From assembly GCA_942493055.1 (NCBI GenBank), contig OW818680.1, forward strand, positions 3,782,001 through 3,846,000: a DNA stretch of 64,000 bases, read 5' to 3'. Shown one piece after another: positions 51,945-59,341 of this stretch. Both the position numbers and the translations under genes were made by a program. The stretch comes from CAIZQW01 sp942493055 (GTDB taxonomy: Bacteria; Verrucomicrobiota; Kiritimatiellia; RFP12; UBA1067). The notes below the pieces were generated by a model. That model was given only the letters and a program-made list of their open reading frames with translations. It was not told where the DNA came from and ran no database searches. The first letter of the stretch is position 1, and each line of letters starts with the position of its first letter.

Positions 51945-53411
51945 ATGCCCATCGGTTCACTGATCAAGACGATTCAAGACATCATGCGCAAAGATGTCGG
52001 CGTCGACGGCGACGCCCAGCGCATCAGCCAGATGGTCTGGCTGCTCTTCCTCAAAATCTTTGACGACAAGGAACAGGAGTGGATGCTCACGGTCCCCGGC
52101 TACAAGTCGCCCCTTCAAAGCCGTTTCCGTTGGTCGAGCTGGGCCAAGGATGACGAGGGTATGACGGGCGAGGAACTGATCGACTTCGTCAACAACGACC
52201 TCTTCCCTGCGCTCAAGCTGCTGGCGACCAAAGCCGGTGTCTCCCCGCATGGCAAGGTAGTGGGCTCAGTCTTCGAAGATGCCTACAACTACATGAAGTC
52301 CGGCACCTTGCTCCGTCAGGTCATCAACACCATCGAAGTGGATGTCGATTTCAACTCCTCCAGCGACCGCCACCTCTTCAACGACATCTACGAAAAGATT
52401 CTCGCCGACCTCCAATCCGCCGGCAATGCAGGCGAGTACTACACGCCCCGCGCCGTCACCCAGTTCATGGTGGACATCCTCAAGCCTCAGCTTGGAGAGA
52501 CCATCCTCGACCCGGCCTGCGGAACAGGCGGCTTCCTGACCTGCGCCATCGAGTTCTTAAGCAAGCAGGTCAAGACGCACGAGGACCGCACCACACTGCA
52601 ATCCTGCATCCAGGGCGTGGAGAAGAAACCGCTCCCGCACATGCTCGCCATGACCAACATGATGCTGCATGGCATTGATGTGCCCACCAACGTCCGCCAC
52701 GACAACACCCTCAGCCGTCCGCTCAAGGACTACGGACCGCGCGACCGCGTGGACATCATCATCACCAATCCGCCCTTTGGCGGCATGGAAGAGGACGGCA
52801 TCGAGAACAACTTCCCGAAGAAATACCAGACCCGCGAGACTGCCGACCTCTTCATGGCGCTGATCATGCACCTCTTAAAACACGACACCGGACGCGCCGC
52901 CGTGGTGTTGCCTGACGGCTTCCTCTTTGGCGAAGGCGTCAAGACCTCGCTCAAACGCGAACTGCTCGAAGAGTTCAACCTCCATACCATCGTGCGGTTG
53001 CCTAAGGGCGTCTTCAGTCCCTACACCAGCATCTCCACCAACGTCCTCTTCTTTGAAAAGGGCGGACCCACCAAAGAGGTCTGGTTCTTCCAGCATCCGT
53101 ATCCGACAGATTACAAATCGTACTCACGGTCCAAGCCCTTGACGATTGAAGAGTTCGACCTTGAAAAGAAGTGGTGGGGTGGGGCGACGCGCAAAGGCCG
53201 CAAAGCCAGCGAACACGCCTGGAAGATCTCCGCAGAAGCGCTGGCCGAACGCAACCACAACCTTGACTGCAAAAATCCGCACGAAGTTGAAGTCACCCAT
53301 CGCGACCCCGAAGAGTTGATGCAGGAATACCAGGAAATTGTTAAAGCACTCCACGCCACCCAGAGCTCCCTCAAGCAGGAACTCATCGCCGCCCTCGGAG
53401 GGCCCCGCTAA
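51945..53411 (+). CDS. hsdM: Type I DNA methyltransferase subunit M
   Basis: A 488-aa N6-adenine methyltransferase. SAM motif D-P-A-C-G-T-G-G-F (189-197), catalytic N-P-P-F-G-G (275-280), the N-terminal helical HsdM domain (MVWLLFLKIFDDKEQEW) and a C-terminal helical tail for HsdS contact. It modifies the recognition site and, with HsdS and HsdR, forms the restriction complex. Length is normal. Confidence 0.95.
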   Translation: MPIGSLIKTIQDIMRKDVGVDGDAQRISQMVWLLFLKIFDDKEQEWMLTVPGYKSPLQSRFRWSSWAKDDEGMTGEELIDFVNNDLFPALKLLATKAGVSPHGKVVGSVFEDAYNYMKSGTLLRQVINTIEVDVDFNSSSDRHLFNDIYEKILADLQSAGNAGEYYTPRAVTQFMVDILKPQLGETILDPACGTGGFLTCAIEFLSKQVKTHEDRTTLQSCIQGVEKKPLPHMLAMTNMMLHGIDVPTNVRHDNTLSRPLKDYGPRDRVDIIITNPPFGGMEEDGIENNFPKKYQTRETADLFMALIMHLLKHDTGRAAVVLPDGFLFGEGVKTSLKRELLEEFNLHTIVRLPKGVFSPYTSISTNVLFFEKGGPTKEVWFFQHPYPTDYKSYSRSKPLTIEEFDLEKKWWGGATRKGRKASEHAWKISAEALAERNHNLDCKNPHEVEVTHRDPEELMQEYQEIVKALHATQSSLKQELIAALGGPR

Positions 53412-53694
53412 TGGAAATGATTGCGAAGAATTGCCTTATTCAAAATTCGATGTTCGATGTTGAGCGTTCGATGTTGGATGATCGTTTTCCCCATTCGTGT
53501 GGTTCGCGCTATTCGATGCTAAAAAATCTCCCCTCCATTTGTACCCGCTCTGCCGCCGCTGGAGGGACGCGCTCTGTCGCGTCCGCCTCCTTACATCCTC
53601 ATCTCTCTAGTTCTCTGCGTTCTTTGCGTTCTTTGTGGTTAAATAAAGAAGCTGTCAACCACCGCCAGTCACTTCTGCCCCAGGAGGCTTTCGC
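53412..53694. other. Gap between hsdM and hsdS with repeats
   Basis: No gene is supported. It contains short direct repeats of TTCGATGTT type (53447-53480), a hairpin GGACGCG / CGCGTCC (53565-53584), and at 53605-53643 a sequence matching the right end of the MITE-like repeat (TTCTTTGCGTTCTTTGTGGT). A repeat insertion between hsdM and hsdS is likely; the two genes are usually adjacent. Confidence 0.6.
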
Positions 53695-55380
53695 GTGAAA
53701 ACTCTCCTCGAACGCCACTTCGATACCGCCTTCGATGCCCCAGACGGCATCAAACGCCTGCGCGAGCTGATCCTCTCCCTCGCCATGCAAGGCAAACTCG
53801 TCAAGCAAGACCCCAACGATCCGCCCGCCTCAGAATTGCTCAAAGAAATCGAAGCCGAGAAAAAGCGCCTCATCAAAGCCGGCAAAATCAAACAGCCCAA
53901 ACTACTGCTTCCCGTCAAACTCGAAAAAGTCCCTTACAAATTGCCAAAAAGTTGGGAATGGGTAAGGTTTGGAGCCATTTCTCAACACAATTCTGGAAAA
54001 ACACTTGATAAGGGACGTAATACTGGCGAACTTCGAGACTATATCACTACATCGAATCTTTATTGGGGGCGTTTTGAACTTACTAATGTCCGCCAAATGC
54101 CGATAAAAGATAGTGAGATAGAAAGATGTATTGCTCGAAAAAATGATCTTTTGATTTGCGAAGGTGGTGAGGCAGGTCGAGCCGCAGTATGGGATTTTGC
54201 CTCCGAAGTTTGCTTCCAGAATCATGTACATCGAGCACGTTTCTATAAAAATATTTCGCCCTATTTCGCGTTTAGGTTTTTTGAAAAATTAAATGAAACT
54301 GGCGAAATCAACCAGTATCGTCAAGGTGTTGGCATTTCAAATATGTCCAGCAAGGCGCTTGCTTCAATTGCCTTCCCTCTCCCGCCTCTCGCCGAGCAAC
54401 ATCGCATCGTGGCCAAGATCGACCAGCTCATGGCCCGCTGTGATGTCTTGGAGAAGCTACGTGCGGAGAGCGATCAGAAACGGCTCGTTGTCCACGCCGC
54501 CGCCATCCGTCAACTGCTCGACCCAGCCTCACTGCCCTCGCGCCCGCAGCATGTGCAACACTTCCTCTTCTCCCACTTCCCCGAACTCTACGCTGTCAAA
54601 GAGAACGTCACAGAACTCCGCAAAGCCATCCTCCAACTCGCTGTCATGGGCAAGCTCGTTCCCCAAGACCCCAAAGACCATCCCGCCTCCGAACTCCTTA
54701 AAGAGATAGAAGCCGAGAAAAAGCGCCTGATCAAAGCCGGCAAAATCAAGCAGCCCAAGCCATTGCCCCCCATCAAGCCTGAAGAGATCCCGTTTGAATT
54801 ACCAAAGAGCTGGCAGTGGGTGAGACTGGGGGAGATTGTCTCGCTGCTAGGAGATGGCATTCATGGAACCCCAAAATATGACGAAGCCGGAGACTATTTT
54901 TTCATCAATGGAAACAACCTCAATGATGGAGTAATTGATTTTAAAACAAATACTAAGCGGGTTTCATTTTCTGAGTTTCAAAAACATAAAAAAGAACTAA
55001 CAGACAAAACAGTCCTGGTCTCAATTAACGGAACCATTGGAAATGTTGCTTTTTATAACGGCGAGAAAGTATTGCTTGGAAAGAGCGCTTGCTATTTCAA
55101 TCTATTTTCGCAGATTGAAAAGCAGTATATTAAGAAGATGATCCAATGTGACTATTTTGTTAATCATGCATTCGGCACAGCGACAGGTACAACAATAAAG
55201 AACGTATCGCTAAAAACGATGAGAGAATTTTGCGTTCCTCTCCCTCCTCTCGCTGAGCAGCATCGCATTGTGGCCAAGGTCGATCAACTCATGGCCCTGT
55301 GTGACGCCATGGAAAATCAGATCACCTCCGCCACCCACAAACAAACCACCCTCCTTAATGCCCTGCTGAAAGGGTTGTAA
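53695..55380 (+). CDS. hsdS: Type I specificity subunit S
   Basis: A 561-aa protein starting at GTG 53695 (AGGAGG upstream). It has the two-fold layout of HsdS: conserved segments near 30-75 and again near 320-365 share ELLKEIEAEKKRLIKAGKIK, each followed by a target-recognition domain and by L-P-P-L-A-E-Q-H-R-I-V-A-K. The two recognition domains (about 53930-54350 and 54850-55230) are clearly richer in A+T than the conserved segments, as expected if recognition domains are exchanged by recombination. Recognition of a bipartite target is inferred. Confidence 0.9.
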   Translation: MKTLLERHFDTAFDAPDGIKRLRELILSLAMQGKLVKQDPNDPPASELLKEIEAEKKRLIKAGKIKQPKLLLPVKLEKVPYKLPKSWEWVRFGAISQHNSGKTLDKGRNTGELRDYITTSNLYWGRFELTNVRQMPIKDSEIERCIARKNDLLICEGGEAGRAAVWDFASEVCFQNHVHRARFYKNISPYFAFRFFEKLNETGEINQYRQGVGISNMSSKALASIAFPLPPLAEQHRIVAKIDQLMARCDVLEKLRAESDQKRLVVHAAAIRQLLDPASLPSRPQHVQHFLFSHFPELYAVKENVTELRKAILQLAVMGKLVPQDPKDHPASELLKEIEAEKKRLIKAGKIKQPKPLPPIKPEEIPFELPKSWQWVRLGEIVSLLGDGIHGTPKYDEAGDYFFINGNNLNDGVIDFKTNTKRVSFSEFQKHKKELTDKTVLVSINGTIGNVAFYNGEKVLLGKSACYFNLFSQIEKQYIKKMIQCDYFVNHAFGTATGTTIKNVSLKTMREFCVPLPPLAEQHRIVAKVDQLMALCDAMENQITSATHKQTTLLNALLKGL

Positions 55381-55413
55381 ACTTCGCTACATAATCAAGA
55401 AAAAGAGGATAAT

Positions 55414-56958
55414 ATGAGCAAATGTATTGTTGCAAATTGCCAGCTTGAAGCGAATTACAATGATTCCAAATGCATCCTCCATTGCGAGAAGAAAAGTTAT
55501 TCAGAAGATTTTCAACAAGCATCTTTATTGCCAAGCTTCTTTTCCGCTTTAGTTGATAACATTGTTGAACAAACCTTTAAATATGAAAAGGAAGAAGGTC
55601 TTAATCGGAAAGAATTTCTTAAAAGTTATCTGGTTAGCAATATAAATACATTTGATATAGACAAATTAACTAAATCAAGAGCATATAGCTTCTCCTCTAT
55701 TTGTTTCTCAGGGAGAGATGCTAAAGATAAATTCGACTATCTACAAGTACTTAATAAACTTGGTCAGATTCAATTTAACAAATGCAAATTCAGCGATATA
55801 GGATTGGATATTAAAGGTGCAAAGTGTTTTTTTCAAGAATGCGAGTTTCTTGAGAATTGGCTAATTTATGACCTACAAATGTTGCCTTCTAATAAAAATA
55901 CCCTATATCAACATTGTACATTTAAGAAAGATGTCGACACTTGTTCAGAAACAGAAAATAGATGCACCATCACCAGTCCTTTGTTTTATTACTGTACATT
56001 CTCAGGAAATGTTAATTTTGAAGCTGTCGACTTTAAAGAACCTTTGTTTAGCGATGAGCAGCCGAAGGGGAACATGATTAACCAACTAGACATTTCAAAT
56101 TGTGTTTTTGAGAAAAGATTTGTTCTTTCAAATCATGTTATTAAAACGCTTTCTATGTCAAATAGTTTATTTAAATCCAAATTTGAATTTAAGAATAATA
56201 CAGTTGAAGAATGCCTTGTGGTCAACACCAATTTTTCAGGGATTGCCGATCTTTTTAAAACAAGATTTGCGCGGTTCGCAATGGAGCGAAATATCTTTGA
56301 AGAGTTCGTTGGTTTCGAAAATTGCGAATTTGGAATTAAACAAGATTCAAGTTTTGAAAATATTGCGTTTTTTAAGTATGTAACATTTCTAAGTTTTGTA
56401 AATTTCCGAAACACATCTTTTTACGGCGGTCTGGATATCGAATATATTAATTTGAAAGAGGCCCCAAATTTTTTGAATGCACAAGTTCCTCTTAAGAATA
56501 CAAATCGCGAAACATTTAGGATAATTAAACACTCATTTGACAAAATCGGCAACAGCATCGAAGCGAATAGGTTCTTTGTTTGGGAGATGAAAAAATACAA
56601 GGAAGGATTAGCCTCGTCTAAAATGACACAAGAAAAGATTATTTTCATTCTTAACGAGTGCATTTCTGACTTTGGTCAAAGTTATCTAAGGCCAATTATT
56701 TGGTTAACTGTTGTTGGAGTGATTTATTCGTTACTAGTTGCTGGTTATAAACATGACATGCTTTATCATGTTTACGTCCCCGCAAATAATGTGATAAGTG
56801 TTGTCTCTAACGCCGTCAATGACTTTGCTGCTAACATTCTGCCATTTAGCAAGTTTTTAAAATCCGGCATGGAATTTATTAGCCTCCTGTTCTACACTAT
56901 TTTTGCAACATTGATATGGCAAACGGTTATTGCAGTAAAACGGCATGTTAAAAGGTGA
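55414..56958 (+). CDS. Pentapeptide-like membrane protein in defence island
   Basis: A 514-aa AT-rich gene 33 bp after hsdS. N-terminal Cys/His group (C-I-V-A-N-C...C-I-L-H-C), then a long region of imperfect five-residue periodicity with Phe/Cys (FNKCKFSDIGLDIKGAKCF, FEAVDFKEPLF, FRNTSFYGGLDIEYINL), as in right-handed quadrilateral beta-helices, and a C-terminal part with two membrane segments (IIWLTVVGVIYSLLVAG; FISLLFYTIFATLIWQTVI). Proteins of this build occur in defence islands, but no mechanism is established that I know. An effector acting on the membrane is possible. Confidence 0.6.
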   Translation: MSKCIVANCQLEANYNDSKCILHCEKKSYSEDFQQASLLPSFFSALVDNIVEQTFKYEKEEGLNRKEFLKSYLVSNINTFDIDKLTKSRAYSFSSICFSGRDAKDKFDYLQVLNKLGQIQFNKCKFSDIGLDIKGAKCFFQECEFLENWLIYDLQMLPSNKNTLYQHCTFKKDVDTCSETENRCTITSPLFYYCTFSGNVNFEAVDFKEPLFSDEQPKGNMINQLDISNCVFEKRFVLSNHVIKTLSMSNSLFKSKFEFKNNTVEECLVVNTNFSGIADLFKTRFARFAMERNIFEEFVGFENCEFGIKQDSSFENIAFFKYVTFLSFVNFRNTSFYGGLDIEYINLKEAPNFLNAQVPLKNTNRETFRIIKHSFDKIGNSIEANRFFVWEMKKYKEGLASSKMTQEKIIFILNECISDFGQSYLRPIIWLTVVGVIYSLLVAGYKHDMLYHVYVPANNVISVVSNAVNDFAANILPFSKFLKSGMEFISLLFYTIFATLIWQTVIAVKRHVKR

Positions 56959-57136
56959 CATAGCGGTACTTTGCCAAGTTGCATTCAAGGTTGAAAACTT
57001 CAAAGTATTTAGAAACGCTGCGAGCACGCAATTCAGAGCACGCAATTCCGGTTGCAAAAACCCTAGTTGTCGTGTTACCATAACAGCTTTGAAACTTGTG
57101 AATGTACATGATTGTTGGTATAGGAATTCGCAGGAT

Positions 57137-57793
57137 ATGGACAACAACTTAATTAAAGATGTCGCGAAGCAAATGAGACCGGATATTCGTTCCGGTCTAA
57201 GTAGGGCTTTGTTTCGTGTCTTTGTCTTTGGCCCATGCTGTACGCCTGATGAAGTTGTACCGAAGCCGACCTGTCTTGCCGATACGCAAGATAATGTTGT
57301 TGCGCATGCCAAATATATAAGACATCTAATTAAAGAGAAACTTGCCGAGGCTGGGTTTAAGGTTGATTACGGGGAAACGGAAAGCATCTTTAAAGCCTGG
57401 TGTAAGGGATTCCCGGAAGGAGATCCGTTATCTTTCGAAATGGATCATGCTGAATTTTTCTGTAAAGCAATTATTATTATTCCTGCAAGTATTGGTGCCA
57501 TTTGCGAATTAAGCGTTTTCGCAACTCAACCTCATTTGGCGATAAAATCGTTAGCAATAATACATGAGAAGTACTCTCAGGAAAAGAGTTTCTTTAATGC
57601 CGGGGTTGTTAGAGTTCTTAAGCAGGACAAGGGGAGTGCTCAATATATAGACTATTTGCAACATCAAAAATGCATTGATGCTGCAGTTTCATTTGTCGAG
57701 GATGAGTGGTCGAGTTTCAATCGGAAACACAGAACCTATGTGCATAGTCAGAAATGGGGAGAAGAAAATGGCCACCTCTTTGAACAGCGATAA
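57137..57793 (+). CDS. Retron effector: nucleoside deoxyribosyltransferase-like protein
   Basis: The 218-aa product starts at ATG 57137 (AGGA upstream; an in-frame ATG at 56945 overlaps the upstream gene and adds unrelated sequence). Strand IFxxGP-like VFVFGPCC, helix VAHAKYIRHLIKEKLAE, the region SFEMDHAEFFCKAIIIIPAS and G-A-I-C-E-L (Glu124) followed by K-S-F-F-N-A-G-V-V-R-V-L match my recollection of retron St85/Eco1-type effectors (NDT family), which attack nucleotides or NAD when released from the RT-msDNA complex. The helix-turn-helix that is fused at the C-terminus in Eco1-type effectors is here a separate overlapping gene. Confidence 0.75.
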   Translation: MDNNLIKDVAKQMRPDIRSGLSRALFRVFVFGPCCTPDEVVPKPTCLADTQDNVVAHAKYIRHLIKEKLAEAGFKVDYGETESIFKAWCKGFPEGDPLSFEMDHAEFFCKAIIIIPASIGAICELSVFATQPHLAIKSLAIIHEKYSQEKSFFNAGVVRVLKQDKGSAQYIDYLQHQKCIDAAVSFVEDEWSSFNRKHRTYVHSQKWGEENGHLFEQR

Positions 57794-58088
57794 ACATGAT
57801 GCCATGGACGCTGTTATTCTATTGTATGCGCAGCTAACTCAGCCTGTGACAGCAGACGCTGTTTCCAAACACCTTAAAAATGACCCACTTTTCCATGAAG
57901 TACCGGAAGCCGTCTTTGTGAAGGCTTTTTCCAGGCTTGAAAAACAACAGTACTTGTGGCGTACTGCTGCTAACAACTATATTGTGACACCCAAGGCTGA
58001 ACCTTTGATTCGTTTAGCGATAAAACATAGACGAAGAGATAAAATTCGACTTTTCAGCCTTAATAAAATGAGGTACAATAATGCATGA
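57768..58088 (+). CDS. Retron winged-helix accessory protein
   Basis: A 106-aa protein from ATG 57768, overlapping the effector gene by 26 bp in another frame. Helical pattern DAMDAVILLYAQLTQPVTAD and FVKAFSRLEKQQYLWRTAAN followed by strand NYIVTPKAEPLIRLA and a basic tail (KHRRRDKIR) is a winged helix. It corresponds in order and pattern to the C-terminal DNA-binding part of Eco1-type effectors (strand pair, then basic tail), so it probably binds msDNA and holds the effector. Its stop shares one base with the start of the retron RNA. Confidence 0.7.
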   Translation: MATSLNSDKHDAMDAVILLYAQLTQPVTADAVSKHLKNDPLFHEVPEAVFVKAFSRLEKQQYLWRTAANNYIVTPKAEPLIRLAIKHRRRDKIRLFSLNKMRYNNA

Positions 58089-58279
58089 GAAATGGGTACA
58101 AGGACTTTATTCGTCCCCGGTTGAACAAACGGGCTTTGTTGGCGTTTCGCCATCACATCATTTGTTCTGGATAAACAAGCACTGCGGAGAGCCGAAAGGC
58201 TTTACGCAGTCCTGCGTAAAGCCTTTCGGCTCTCCGCAGTAAGTAAGGAACACCTTAGTATGAGCTTGTACCCATTTCT
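58088..58279 (+). ncRNA. Retron msr-msd non-coding RNA
   Basis: The outer repeats a1 (AGAAATGGGTACAAG, 58088-58102) and a2 (CTTGTACCCATTTCT, 58265-58279) are perfectly complementary over 15 nt. Between them lie short msr-type hairpins (GGCG-TTT-CGCC, 58141-58151; TTGTT/AACAA, 58162-58178; CCCG/CGGG, 58116-58133), then the msd: a perfect 29-bp inverted repeat (58181-58209 with 58212-58240, 2-nt loop), which would be copied into a long hairpin DNA. a1 begins on the stop codon of the winged-helix gene and a2 lies in codons 2-7 of the RT gene, so the RNA overlaps both frames. Exact ends and the branching guanosine are not determined. Confidence 0.85.
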
Positions 58280-59273
58280 TTTTCCTTTTTTATCAGAAGA
58301 GCGTTGGCTGAGCTTTGGAAAAAACTGTCTCAATTGGAATGAAGATGACTGTTTATTAGCAAAACATCACATAAGCGCTAAGAGAATACCTCTACTAAAC
58401 GGTTTGGAGATTGCCTCTTATTTGGGGGTTTCGAAAGAATTAATTCAGGCTATGGCACTACAGAGCCATAGATTTTATAATACTTTTTCTGTTAAGAAAA
58501 AAAATGGTGGAGAACGAAGTATTGCAGCACCACGTGTATTCCTCAAAGTAATTCAGCGATACATTTTAGATTGCATCTTGTCACCGACACCACCACATGA
58601 GGCATCATTTGGTTTTGTGCGTGGAAGAAATCCAGGTATGGGGGCTGAAATGCATATTAACCGCCCTTTCTTGTGGAATATTGATCTTCAAGATTTCTTT
58701 CCGTCGATTAGCCAATCCCGTGTTCGAGATTTCTTTTTTTCTTTGGGTTATCCACCTGTTGCATCGCGTACACTAAGTTCTCTCTGTTGTCTTAATGGCT
58801 GGTTGCCGCAAGGAGCGCCCACCAGCCCTGCTATTGCCAACGGGGTGTTCTTGAAAGGCGATATTGAAATTCAGAGCCTGTGTTCCGAAAAGAATATCGT
58901 CTACTCTCGATATGCTGATGATCTTAGTTTTTCTAGTCTGACAGCAATCGATGATGATTTCCGAAAGGCTGTCGCTGAGATCATTAGAAAATACGGGTTT
59001 TCTATAAATGCTAAAAAGACACGACTAACGGGGCCGAAATGTCGCCGAGAAGTAACAGGACTTACAGTTAATACGAGAGTAAGCATTCCTCGGGAGAAAA
59101 GGCGTGCCATTCGCGCGCAATTTCATAATCTTAATGGTAAGATACTTTTACCGGAAGAGCAACTGAGATTATGTGGTCTGGCAAATTGGGTATCCTTGCA
59201 TCACGAAGAAGGGAAAAGGTATTTGCAACAACTTAGAGAAATCCGTGATAAGGGTGGCCAGAAGTCTAGCTGA
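58260..59273 (+). CDS. Retron reverse transcriptase
   Basis: A 337-aa RT with all retron hallmarks: N-P-G-M-G-A-E-M-H (124-132, the N-x-x-H region), W-N-I-D-L-Q-D-F-F-P-S-I (139-150, first catalytic Asp142), L-P-Q-G-A-P-T-S-P (182-190), Y-A-D-D (218-221), and the V-T-G (265-267) of the RNA-binding end. Length is typical. It would prime on the folded msr RNA and make msDNA. The start codon lies just upstream of repeat a2, so translation and ncRNA folding may compete. Together with the two genes upstream this is a retron of the NDT-effector (type II-A-like) group. Confidence 0.92.
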   Translation: MSLYPFLFPFLSEERWLSFGKNCLNWNEDDCLLAKHHISAKRIPLLNGLEIASYLGVSKELIQAMALQSHRFYNTFSVKKKNGGERSIAAPRVFLKVIQRYILDCILSPTPPHEASFGFVRGRNPGMGAEMHINRPFLWNIDLQDFFPSISQSRVRDFFFSLGYPPVASRTLSSLCCLNGWLPQGAPTSPAIANGVFLKGDIEIQSLCSEKNIVYSRYADDLSFSSLTAIDDDFRKAVAEIIRKYGFSINAKKTRLTGPKCRREVTGLTVNTRVSIPREKRRAIRAQFHNLNGKILLPEEQLRLCGLANWVSLHHEEGKRYLQQLREIRDKGGQKSS

Positions 59274-59305
59274 GACGCAGGAAATTGACCAACCCCATCT
59301 CGTAA

Positions 59306-59320
59306 GGGGGCTAGGGGTCG
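59306..59320. repeat. GGGGGCTAGGGGTCG repeat upstream of nuclease-fusion gene
   Basis: The sequence GGGGGCTAGGGGTCG occurs here and again at 61570-61584, with a variant at about 61496-61513 (GGGGGGGCTAGGGTTCGG). These G-rich direct repeats bracket the 715-aa gene 59342-61489 and suggest it was inserted or exchanged as a cassette. Confidence 0.6.
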
Positions 59321-59341
59321 CACAAATGGAGGTACCTTCTA

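Noticed and set aside
58181..58240. Rho-independent terminator between winged-helix and RT genes
   Set aside because: The 29-bp perfect stem has only 2 loop bases, no following T-run, and lies inside matching a1/a2 repeats before a retron RT; it is the msd.
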